Shown piece after piece: positions 1-6,240 of a stretch of 11,714 nucleotides of DNA (its first letter is position 1; every line of letters begins with the position of its first letter). The DNA is from Methylococcaceae bacterium (GTDB lineage: Bacteria > Pseudomonadota > Gammaproteobacteria > Methylococcales > Methylococcaceae), in assembly GCA_012026715.1 (NCBI GenBank), contig VEPB01000047.1, forward strand, positions 1 through 11,714, in the 5' to 3' direction. Both the position numbers and the translations under genes were made by a program. The notes beneath the pieces were generated by a model. That model searched no databases, was not told where the DNA came from, and was given only the letters and a program-made list of their open reading frames with translations.

Positions 1-153
1 CATCACCCGGCCATCCTTGATCAATACCGGCTGGGATTTTCCGGTTGCGGCAGGCGCTTCGGTGACGGTGTACTCCAGGGTGCTGTCGGCGACGGCCGGC
101 AATGCGGGCGCCATGGCCAGGACGGCGAGCAGCGGGGAAAAACGATACGACAT
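1..153 (-). CDS. Exported small protein, N-terminal part (3' end outside window)
   Basis: Reading leftwards from an ATG at 151-153, 51 codons stay open to the window edge. The first ~22 residues form a Sec signal peptide: MSYRF, a hydrophobic stretch rich in Leu/Ala/Pro, then a likely cut after PAVA before DSTLEYTV. A strong Shine-Dalgarno AGGAG (complement of 160-164) sits 6 nt before the ATG and fixes the start. The mature part (STLEYTVTEAP...VLIKDGRVM) resembles the opening of periplasmic proteins of the DUF4412 type, but too little is present to assign a family. It is divergent from the CDF transporter gene, with 168 bp between the two starts. The protein is probably periplasmic and its function is unknown. 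The reading frame and export signal are solid; the family suggestion is a guess. Confidence 0.75.
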   Translation of the reverse strand, partial: MSYRFSPLLAVLAMAPALPAVADSTLEYTVTEAPAATGKSQPVLIKDGRVM

Positions 154-195
154 GAACAGCTCCTGCCCACAGAGGGCGAAATCGTGATCACTGGT

Positions 196-231
196 GCGGC
201 GGTGCCCGCTCCATCCGGGCAGGCACGCCGC
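196..231. other. GC-rich hairpin in divergent intergenic region
   Basis: GCGGCG (196-201) pairs with CGCCGC (226-231) and TGCCCG (203-208) with CGGGCA (216-221), enclosing a 7-nt loop. It lies in the 5' leader side of the leftward exported-protein gene, about 40 nt upstream of its ATG. An 8-bp palindrome GTGATCAC lies at 184-191, nearer the start. Either could be an operator or a leader structure. There is no direct sign of function. Confidence 0.3.
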
Positions 232-253
232 TTCTACATTAGGTGCCGAGCGC

Positions 254-282
254 TTGTCCGCGCAGGCGCCAGACACTAGCAT
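254..282 (+). promoter_or_regulatory. Candidate sigma70-type promoter for the CDF gene
   Basis: TTGTCC (254-259) and TAGCAT (277-282) are separated by exactly 17 nt, each matching 4 of 6 consensus positions. The predicted start near 289 would give a ~33-nt leader before the ATG at 322. No recognisable metal-responsive operator (MerR-type long dyad within the spacer) is visible. Confidence 0.35.
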
Positions 283-321
283 TTGAACCCTTGAGCCACC
301 CTTAAATTCCGGCCCACCCCG

Positions 322-1257
322 ATGTCCCACAGTCATGCCCATCACCCTGGTGGCTTTCGCTGGCGAATGGCTGTATCCGCGCTGATCACCTTCGCCTTCG
401 TCATCTTCGAGGCGCTCGCCGGATTCTATTCCAACAGCCTCGCGCTTCTGACCGACGCGGCCCACAACCTCACCGACGTAGTGGCCTTGGCCTTGAGCTG
501 GTTCGCCCTGCGGCTGGCGGAACAGCCACCCCATGCCGGCAAGACTTTTGGCTACCACCGGGTTGGCATCCTCGCCGCCATGGTCAACTCCACCACCTTA
601 GGGGTGATTGCCCTGGGGATATTCTACGAATCCTATCACCGGCTGCAGGCGCCGCCACCGGTCGCCGCCGACGTTCTGGCTGCGGTGGCCGGCGCTGCGT
701 TGGCAGTCAACCTGCTGACCGCCTGGCTGGTCCATCACGGCAGCGAGCACGATCTCAATGTCCGCAGCGCTTTCATCCACCTGATGGGAGACGTGTTTTC
801 CACGCTCGGCGCCATCGCCGCCGGCATCGGCATCTGGTTTACCGGCTGGACCTGGCTGGACCCCGCCGCCAGCATCCTGATCGGCCTTTTGATCCTATGG
901 AACGCCTGGATCATCCTGAGCGAGGTTCTGGACATCCTGCTGGAGAGCACCCCGAAAGACATCGACATGGATGCGGTGGTGCGGGATTTTCTCGGCGTGG
1001 ACGGCGTGCTGGGCATCCACGACCTGCACGTCTGGAGCATCTCGAGGGGACTCAGGATGTTGTCGGCCCACGTGGTGACCGGCGACATCACCCTCGGCGA
1101 GGGCGCCCGCATCCAGCACGAACTGCACGAGCGGCTGGCCCACAATCACGGCATCGGCCACGCCACCCTGCAACTGGAGTTCGAACGCTGCGCCTCCGAG
1201 GCGCTGTACTGCAACATCACCGCTCACACCCATCATGGCCACGACCATCATCACTGA
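322..1257 (+). CDS. Cation diffusion facilitator family transporter (zinc/cobalt/cadmium efflux type)
   Basis: This is an inner-membrane proton-coupled divalent-metal exporter of the CDF family, CzcD/ZitB-like, 311 aa as usual for the family. The N-terminus has a short His stretch (SHSHAHH). Six membrane helices occupy about residues 14-200. The family's metal site is visible as H48/D52 (DAAHNLTD) in helix 2 and H153/D157 (HLMGD) in helix 5. The C-terminal cytoplasmic domain (about 205-290) contains the typical HDLHVWSIS motif at 233-241. The tail is strongly His-rich (HTHHGHDHHH), a plausible metal-sensing or buffering segment. The start at 322 has no good Shine-Dalgarno, so translation may be weak or start differently, but no better in-frame start precedes the His-rich N-terminus. 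The metal is inferred as zinc from the H-D-H-D site; cobalt or cadmium are possible. Confidence 0.93.
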   Translation: MSHSHAHHPGGFRWRMAVSALITFAFVIFEALAGFYSNSLALLTDAAHNLTDVVALALSWFALRLAEQPPHAGKTFGYHRVGILAAMVNSTTLGVIALGIFYESYHRLQAPPPVAADVLAAVAGAALAVNLLTAWLVHHGSEHDLNVRSAFIHLMGDVFSTLGAIAAGIGIWFTGWTWLDPAASILIGLLILWNAWIILSEVLDILLESTPKDIDMDAVVRDFLGVDGVLGIHDLHVWSISRGLRMLSAHVVTGDITLGEGARIQHELHERLAHNHGIGHATLQLEFERCASEALYCNITAHTHHGHDHHH

Positions 1258-2429
1258 TCTCGACCATCGCTCCCGACCCACAGCCACAGCAGCAATACGG
1301 CCGCGAACGCGCAGCCCGAGGCCCAGCCGAATGCCGCCAGCGGCGCGAACCGTTCCCACAGCCAGCCGAACAGCACCGACGCCGGCAGCAGGGTCAGCCC
1401 AGTGATGAGGTGGAACCAGCCGTAGGCCGTACCCAGCAACTCCGGCGGCGCCAAATCCGCCACCAGCGCCTTTTCCGCCCCCTCGGTGGCGGCCAGGAAC
1501 AGTCCGTAGACGGCGAAGGCCGGCCACAGCGCTGCGGTGCCGTTATCATGGGTACCCAGCCCGAGGTAGAACAACCCATAGATGATCCAACCGGCGCCGA
1601 TCAGCCGTACCCTCCCCAGCCGGTCGGACCAGCCCGCCAGCACCGGCGAAAACAGCGTGGCCGTCAGCGAGGTCAGCCCCCACAGCAGGGGAATCTGCGC
1701 CTCCGGCAACCCCATGGCACGGGCCTGCAGCAACAGAAACATGTTGGACGAGTTGCCCAGACTGAACAGGGCCAGCACTAGCAGGTAACGGCGAAAGCGC
1801 CGGGGCAGCAAGGCCGGGCTCCAGTCCAGGGGGCGCGGCGACGAAGGCCGGGGACGGTCCGGCTCCGCCACGATGGCAGCCAGGGCCACCGTCAACACAC
1901 CCGGCAGCGCGGTCCAGAAAATCAGGTCACGCACGGCCAAACCCTGTTCGAGCAACAGCCATGCAGCCAAGGGGCCGATCACCGCACCGGCGTTATCCAT
2001 CCCCCGCTGCAGGCCGAACGCCAGTCCGCGCCGGCCGGAGTCGACGCTCGCCGCCAGCATGGCATCGCGCGGCGAACTGCGCAGCCCCTTGCCGACCCGG
2101 TCCATGAAACGCAGCGCGAGCACCACCGGCCAAACCGACGCCAGCGCGATCAACGGCCGGGAAAAAGCCGCCAAGGCATAGCCACCGACGACCAGCGGCT
2201 TGCTGCGGGCAAGGCGATCGGCGAGCAAGCCGGACGCCAGCTTGAGCAGGCTGCCGACGGTTTCGGCAATACCCTCGATCAACCCCAGCGCCTTCGGGCC
2301 GGCCAGCAGCACGGAAGACAGGTAGATCGGCAGCAACGGATAAACCAAATCGCTGGCCGCGTCGTTGAGCAGGCTCACCCAGCCCAACAGCCAGACGGTG
2401 CGCGGCAGGGCGAGCAGCGGTTTGAGCAC
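1251..2429 (-). CDS. MFS transporter
   Basis: This is an integral inner-membrane permease of the major facilitator superfamily, 392 aa with about 12 hydrophobic segments, the usual size. The MFS motif A appears after helix 2 (GLLADRLARSK, about residues 67-77) and again in degenerate form in the second half (AGWSDRLGR). The cytoplasmic segment RFMDRVGKGLRSSPRDA (about 107-123) is typical of a bacterial subfamily often annotated only as 'MFS transporter'. The start is GTG (complement 2427-2429), chosen because a near-perfect AGGAGG (complement 2435-2440) precedes it by 6 nt. Its stop overlaps the 3' end of the convergent CDF gene by 7 nt, so the two transcripts are antisense at their ends. The substrate cannot be read from sequence; a role beside a metal exporter is possible but only positional. 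Confidence 0.9.
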   Translation of the reverse strand: MLKPLLALPRTVWLLGWVSLLNDAASDLVYPLLPIYLSSVLLAGPKALGLIEGIAETVGSLLKLASGLLADRLARSKPLVVGGYALAAFSRPLIALASVWPVVLALRFMDRVGKGLRSSPRDAMLAASVDSGRRGLAFGLQRGMDNAGAVIGPLAAWLLLEQGLAVRDLIFWTALPGVLTVALAAIVAEPDRPRPSSPRPLDWSPALLPRRFRRYLLVLALFSLGNSSNMFLLLQARAMGLPEAQIPLLWGLTSLTATLFSPVLAGWSDRLGRVRLIGAGWIIYGLFYLGLGTHDNGTAALWPAFAVYGLFLAATEGAEKALVADLAPPELLGTAYGWFHLITGLTLLPASVLFGWLWERFAPLAAFGWASGCAFAAVLLLWLWVGSDGRDQ

Positions 2430-2523
2430 GGTCCACCTCCTGGGTGAAACTCAGACCGGAGAAGGATACCGCGAACCCCATGCGATGCGAGGGGGCGCAG
2501 AAAACCCGCTCACCACCACCACC

Positions 2524-2552
2524 TTGACCGCACCGGCCAATCCCGGTAGGAT
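2524..2552 (+). promoter_or_regulatory. Sigma70-type promoter of tRNA-Pro
   Basis: TTGACC (2524-2529) and TAGGAT (2547-2552) are spaced by 17 nt and end 11 nt before the mature tRNA 5' end. This is the expected geometry for a single tRNA transcription unit with a short 5' leader removed by RNase P. The MFS gene reads away on the other strand, so the promoter region is shared by divergent units. Confidence 0.7.
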
Positions 2553-2563
2553 TCGCGATCTCT

Positions 2564-2640
<77 letters not shown>

Positions 2641-2657
2641 ATATCAAGACCCTACAA

Positions 2658-2694
2658 AATGAACGAAGCCGGTTTACCCGGCTTTTTTCATTTC
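2658..2694 (+). terminator. Rho-independent terminator of tRNA-Pro
   Basis: AAGCCGG (2666-2672) and CCGGCTT (2678-2684) form a 7-bp stem with loop TTTAC, and the stem's TT runs on into four more T residues (2685-2688). An outer arm, AAATGAA/TTCATTT, extends the dyad across 2658-2694 with a 2-nt internal loop, so it may also stop transcription coming from the right. It begins 18 nt after the tRNA 3' end. Confidence 0.85.
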
Positions 2695-2886
2695 TGTCCC
2701 GACAAGTTCTCGCGTTCGATAAAGACTGCCTCGGTCAGCTTTTGTTGCTGCGCGGCTAAACGGTGTCGTCTCCGCCGCTCTATCTCAAAACCCTTGCGGA
2801 CCTGGATTTCTCTATCCCTTTGTCTTTCAACCGCCAAGCGAGTTGGCGGATCGCCCATTCCCTCTTGGTGCGTATTCCGGCCGAAC

Positions 2887-2990
2887 GTGACTGGTCGTTC
2901 CGGTCGATCGTGACCGATTTTGGCCAGTTTCCGGAACCGACAGTCACCGGAGCGGAATAACCGGTCACGATGACCCGAAATGGATTTCGG
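2887..2990. repeat. Cluster of nested inverted repeats upstream of the DUF429-like gene
   Basis: Four dyads fall within about 100 bp. (1) Arms 2887-2903 and 2931-2947 match at 14 of 17 positions: GTGACTG/CAGTCAC and GTTCCGG/CCGGAAC, with 3 central mismatches. (2) ATCGTGACCG (2907-2916) pairs with CGGTCACGAT (2962-2971). (3) GGTCA (2963-2967) pairs with TGACC (2971-2975). (4) CCGAAAT (2975-2981) pairs with ATTTCGG (2984-2990). They compete for the same bases, so alternative folds or multiple operator half-sites are possible. They end ~54 bp before the GTG start of the following gene. Confidence 0.6.
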
Positions 2991-3043
2991 AGATGGGGGG
3001 TGGCACAGTACTATTTCAGAATGAACCGGACACCGAATAAGCC

Positions 3044-3823
3044 GTGACAAACTTCTCTCGGTACATCGGCATCGACTACTCGGGGGCGGAAACTCCCGAC
3101 TCCAGTCTGAAGGGCTTGCGCGTCTATCAGGCAAGCGGGGCAATACCCGCTGCCGAAGTCCCGCCGCCAGCCGGTCCGCGCAAGTATTGGACGCGCCGCG
3201 GGCTGGCCGAGTGGTTGGCGGAACGCCTGGCGGAAGAGATGCCTACCCTGGTCGGCATCGACCACAACTTTTCGTTTCCGCTGCGGTATTTCGAGGTACA
3301 TCACCTGCCGCCGGACTGGGACGAGTTCCTCGTTGATTTCAGGCGGCACTGGCCGACCGACTCGGACCACACCTATGTCGATTTCGTCCGCGACGGCGTT
3401 TGCGGCGCGGGTGACGAACGAAGCGGCAGTTCCAAGTGGCGTCGGTTGACGGAGCACCGCTGCGGGGCGAAATCGGCGTTCCATTTCGACGTGCCGGGCT
3501 CGGTCGCCAAAGCTACCCATGCCGGGCTGCCGTGGCTCCTTTACTTGCGGCGACGCCTCGGCGACAGACTGCATTTCTGGCCCTTCGATGGTTGGGAGAT
3601 TCCGCCCGACAAATCGGTGATCGTCGAGGCTTACCCGTCGCTGTGGAAACATACCTACCCGCGACAGGATCGCGCGCCGGACCAGCACGACGCTTACACG
3701 ATCGCCGCTTATCTCAGTGAGGCGGATCGGGAAGACCGCTTGCAACACCTGTTCGAGCCGTCCCTAACGCCTTCGGAGCGCATGATAGCCGGCGTGGAGG
3801 GTTGGATTCTGGGGGTCGCCTGA
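3044..3823 (+). CDS. DUF429-like protein, predicted RNase H-fold nuclease-type hypothetical
   Basis: This is a soluble 259-aa protein. The N-terminal IGIDYSG (residues 8-14) and LVGIDHNFSFP (about 69-79) put aspartates D11 and D73 at the ends of strands, as in RNase H-like folds. Later acidic motifs are VEAYPSLW (E195) and DQHDAY (D213, D216). The block FDVPGSVAKATHAGLPWL and the HFWPFDGW motif are strongly conserved-looking. I associate this layout with DUF429-type proteins, whose biochemical function is not established. The start is GTG at 3044, forced because an in-frame TAA lies at 3038-3040 and no other start precedes IGID. An 8-codon ORF beginning ATG at 3021 ends in a TGA that overlaps this GTG (GTGA), which could couple translation. 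There is no clear Shine-Dalgarno. It converges on the TPR-like gene with a 120-bp gap. Confidence 0.8.
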   Translation: MTNFSRYIGIDYSGAETPDSSLKGLRVYQASGAIPAAEVPPPAGPRKYWTRRGLAEWLAERLAEEMPTLVGIDHNFSFPLRYFEVHHLPPDWDEFLVDFRRHWPTDSDHTYVDFVRDGVCGAGDERSGSSKWRRLTEHRCGAKSAFHFDVPGSVAKATHAGLPWLLYLRRRLGDRLHFWPFDGWEIPPDKSVIVEAYPSLWKHTYPRQDRAPDQHDAYTIAAYLSEADREDRLQHLFEPSLTPSERMIAGVEGWILGVA

Positions 3824-3943
3824 AATCCCGCCGGAGGCGTAACTCTCGACAAGCCCCGGATACTGTCTTCCCGAAAGTGCCACGCCATTATCGGCATCAT
3901 CGCAAGTCATGGATGCGGATCGTCGCCAAACAGTCGATTGCCC

Positions 3944-5692
3944 TCACCGTGCCCCGTGAACCAGGGACGACCCGGAAAAATCCACCGCATGAGGCGGAGC
4001 GAGCGCGGTCATAACCCGGTCGGTATCCTGGCCTACCGCTGCGGCAATAGCCGGATCGCCGATCATCGCCTGGTGTTCCCGGGATGAAGGCCATTGGCCG
4101 GCTCGGGCATATTCGCCCGCCACCAAAGCCAACGCGAAATCGCGCATTCGTGGTTCGTTGATCCGCTGGGCAGCGGCGGTTGCCTGGCTCAGGATCGGAA
4201 CGGTGTCCACTTGTTCCGCCCAGTACTGATAGCGTCCCACATCACCCATGGCGATTGCCTGGTCAACTGGATGCGCGATCCCCTTCAACAATTCATTCGC
4301 ATGCCGGAACAAGCTTTGCGCGACGGAATTTTGCTCACCTTCCGCCGTAAGCGACCAGGCGATGGCGGCCTCCGCGCGGGAGCGAAAGATCGGATCGCCG
4401 AGATGTTCGGCCAGGCTGAGCGCGCCATAGGGCAGACCTTGCGCGAGAAGTTCTCCGATCAGATCCAGGATCATGCCTTGAGGATCCTCGGCGGAATTCA
4501 TCCGGGAGATCGCTTCCAGCGCTGATTGGGGATCGCGGGCTTTGGCGAAAGCCAGCGCCAGGGAACGCAGGACCACCGCACGGTCGGCTTCGGGAAGTCG
4601 CTCGATATATCGAGACACATGGGAGAGCAAAGGAACGGCATAGTTTTGCCGTCCTGAATGACTGTACGCGTTTGCCAGGTCGATGTAATAGATCAAGCGA
4701 GTTTGCGGGAATTTTTCTTGGATAATTAGGCGATTAACCTCTTTCCAGGCAATCTGGGCCTTACCATCGTCCCCCAGACCGACATACATTCCGGCCAAGT
4801 ATCCCCCTGCGGCGATTTGGGATGCTTGATTCGTCAAGCGAGGGGGCAATTCCTCCGCTGCCCGAATCACCTCCAATGCACGCTCCGATTCGCCATAATT
4901 GGTCAAGGTACGCGCGAGCAGCCCCAACGCTCCGATCCGCTGTGGCAAGCCGTCCAGCGTATCGACTGCCGCTCGGTAGTTTCCCAGGATTTGGTTGCGG
5001 GCCTCGCTGTTTCCCAGGTTCTGATGATAGTCCGCGATGGCCAGCAAGGCGCCCCATTTGGCATCGCCGGCGTCCATGGCGTTCACCATGGCAAGGGTTT
5101 GATCCGGATGATCCTCCGCCAATAACCGAGCGCTCAACTTGTGCAGGTGACGATTCCAGGTGCGATCACTCCGCAAACGTGCCAGTGCTTTAGAGGGATC
5201 CAATATCGGTTTATCCGTGGATGAGCCAACGGCCCCGGCAGTATCACGCGGGTTTTCGGCAGGGGCGTTGGGGAGCGTGCCCAGCGGAATTAGCGGTTGA
5301 TCCGTGGGATTCGGCTGAACCGGTGGGAGCGCTTCTCCGAAACTCAGGAGTTGCTGAATCGCCTCCAGTTCAGGAGAAAGACCGCGTAGCCCGTCACCCG
5401 CACTGACCGGCGGGGCCGGCGGCGACTCAACCGGCATCGGCGGTCGCGCTTGCGGCATCAAAATGACGCCGCACCCAAATCCAAACGACAAACCGGCGAC
5501 CAACAATCCGGCGGCCACGGCGGGTGGAATGGCTTTCTGCAGATTGTCCCAATCGAATTTTTTCTTATTGACCCGCGCCTTGGATCGGAGACGGTAAAGC
5601 AGTTGTGCCGGATGAATGCCTGCCTCAAGCGCCTGAGCATCGCGAATTCGTTGTAGCTCTGCCGTCCTGCGTTGGATCTTGGTCGTCGTCAT
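3944..5692 (-). CDS. Single-pass membrane protein with TPR-like helical-repeat domain (unknown function)
   Basis: The protein is 582 aa. Residues 1-52 are charged and cytoplasmic-looking (many Arg/Lys/Gln). A single membrane helix lies at about 55-79 (PPAVAAGLLVAGLSFGFGCGVILM), followed by a Pro-rich stretch (about 80-98) and a low-complexity linker to about 155. The rest, about 160-560, is an alpha-helical solenoid of ~34-40-residue units resembling degenerate TPRs (for example LGLLARTLTNYGESERALEVI, LANAYSHSGRQNYAVPLL, LVAGEYARAGQW). This suggests a type II topology with a periplasmic scaffold domain that binds other proteins. The Cys in GFGC lies too far in, and in the wrong context, for a lipobox. 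The ATG lacks a Shine-Dalgarno but shares an ATGA overlap with a small upstream ORF. I do not recognise the family; envelope assembly or protein-quality roles are possible but unproven. Confidence 0.85.
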   Translation of the reverse strand: MTTTKIQRRTAELQRIRDAQALEAGIHPAQLLYRLRSKARVNKKKFDWDNLQKAIPPAVAAGLLVAGLSFGFGCGVILMPQARPPMPVESPPAPPVSAGDGLRGLSPELEAIQQLLSFGEALPPVQPNPTDQPLIPLGTLPNAPAENPRDTAGAVGSSTDKPILDPSKALARLRSDRTWNRHLHKLSARLLAEDHPDQTLAMVNAMDAGDAKWGALLAIADYHQNLGNSEARNQILGNYRAAVDTLDGLPQRIGALGLLARTLTNYGESERALEVIRAAEELPPRLTNQASQIAAGGYLAGMYVGLGDDGKAQIAWKEVNRLIIQEKFPQTRLIYYIDLANAYSHSGRQNYAVPLLSHVSRYIERLPEADRAVVLRSLALAFAKARDPQSALEAISRMNSAEDPQGMILDLIGELLAQGLPYGALSLAEHLGDPIFRSRAEAAIAWSLTAEGEQNSVAQSLFRHANELLKGIAHPVDQAIAMGDVGRYQYWAEQVDTVPILSQATAAAQRINEPRMRDFALALVAGEYARAGQWPSSREHQAMIGDPAIAAAVGQDTDRVMTALAPPHAVDFSGSSLVHGAR

Positions 5693-5943
5693 GTTTTCGA
5701 TCGCAAGGGACCAAGATGGAGGCTCAGCGACGTTGTCCGATTAAGAATGTTGCAGGCCATGAATTTCGTTTTTCGGAGGTTGCGGGGTGTCGACGGAATC
5801 TTAACTACGGCAAGTCGAAGTTGAACGACAACTCGTCCACGGCCCAATGCCCGGATTGAAAGCATCGCACGGCCGTCTGGCTGATCGCGCAAGGCAGCCT
5901 GCCACCCGGTTTCGTCGATCTCGAACACCCAGCGGGAGGTCAT
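5689..5943 (-). CDS. Possible small ORF (84 aa) overlapping the start of the TPR-like gene
   Basis: A leftward frame opens with ATG (complement 5941-5943) and ends with a TGA that overlaps the ATG of the 582-aa gene by 4 nt (ATGA), the classic layout for translational coupling. The first ~45 residues (RWVFEIDETGWQAAL...RGRVVVQLRLAV) look like folded beta-rich protein with GC-rich third positions. The last ~35 residues are less protein-like, and there is no obvious Shine-Dalgarno before the ATG. An in-frame TGA about 6 codons upstream limits extension. It could be a genuine small protein, the remnant of a longer gene, or chance. I recognise no family. Confidence 0.25.
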   Translation of the reverse strand: MTSRWVFEIDETGWQAALRDQPDGRAMLSIRALGRGRVVVQLRLAVVKIPSTPRNLRKTKFMACNILNRTTSLSLHLGPLRSKT

Positions 5944-6240
5944 CAGACTGGCGCCGATTCACCCTAATGCACTGGCTATCCGCCGGATCGCGCGATGCGG
6001 CGAACCACCGGTCGCGACTTCAGCCCGATGCGACTCAAGCCGAACCGGGGCTTCGTCCTTCCATTGTCCTAGAAACGGCAGTTGTCCGCTTGATGGGGTA
6101 GTCAAGTGATTGTGATGATTTGGAAGGTGTTTGGAAATTAAATCTCACCGGTTGGCTGAGGCCGCTACCTGCCCGACAGCGCGGTTCCCAAGCCGCACAG
6201 CACCTGCCCGGCCGGCGCCGGCGACCAGTTCCACCAACCA
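5944..6240. other. Intergenic stretch without a recognisable gene
   Basis: Nothing coding is convincing in either strand. A perfect 12-bp palindrome GCCGGCGCCGGC (6211-6222) lies about 19 nt beyond the stop of the 659-aa gene and might act as a transcript-end structure, but no T-run follows on the minus strand. The part around 6100-6150 is clearly more AT-rich than its surroundings and carries no good promoter pair. Confidence 0.5.

Larger units (their letters stand above)
2641..3043. other. Gene-poor stretch after tRNA-Pro, with possible remnant of a leftward coding region
   Basis: No intact gene is convincing here. On the minus strand, the last ~58 codons before a TGA at 2688-2690 encode a charged, Arg/Glu/Gln-rich, coiled-coil-like tail (for example RLAAQQQKLTEAVFIEREN). 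A second minus frame is also open and protein-like between about 2968 and 2780 (TKREWAIRQLAWRLKDKG). Two overlapping plausible frames with no proper start or Shine-Dalgarno suggest a decayed gene. A location directly after a tRNA is where integrative elements often leave debris, but no integrase or duplicated tRNA end is visible. The identity is unknown. Confidence 0.3.

Noticed and set aside
897..1781. Long plus-strand open frame (294 codons) across the end of the CDF gene and the MFS gene
   Set aside because: Its product is Arg/Gln/Pro/Gly-rich without domains and it is a shadow frame of two well-supported genes in GC-rich DNA.
3011..3748. 245-codon minus-strand frame opposite the DUF429-like gene
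   Set aside because: The plus-strand product has clear conserved motifs and acidic residues; the minus-strand product is Arg/Pro-rich and has no ribosome site.
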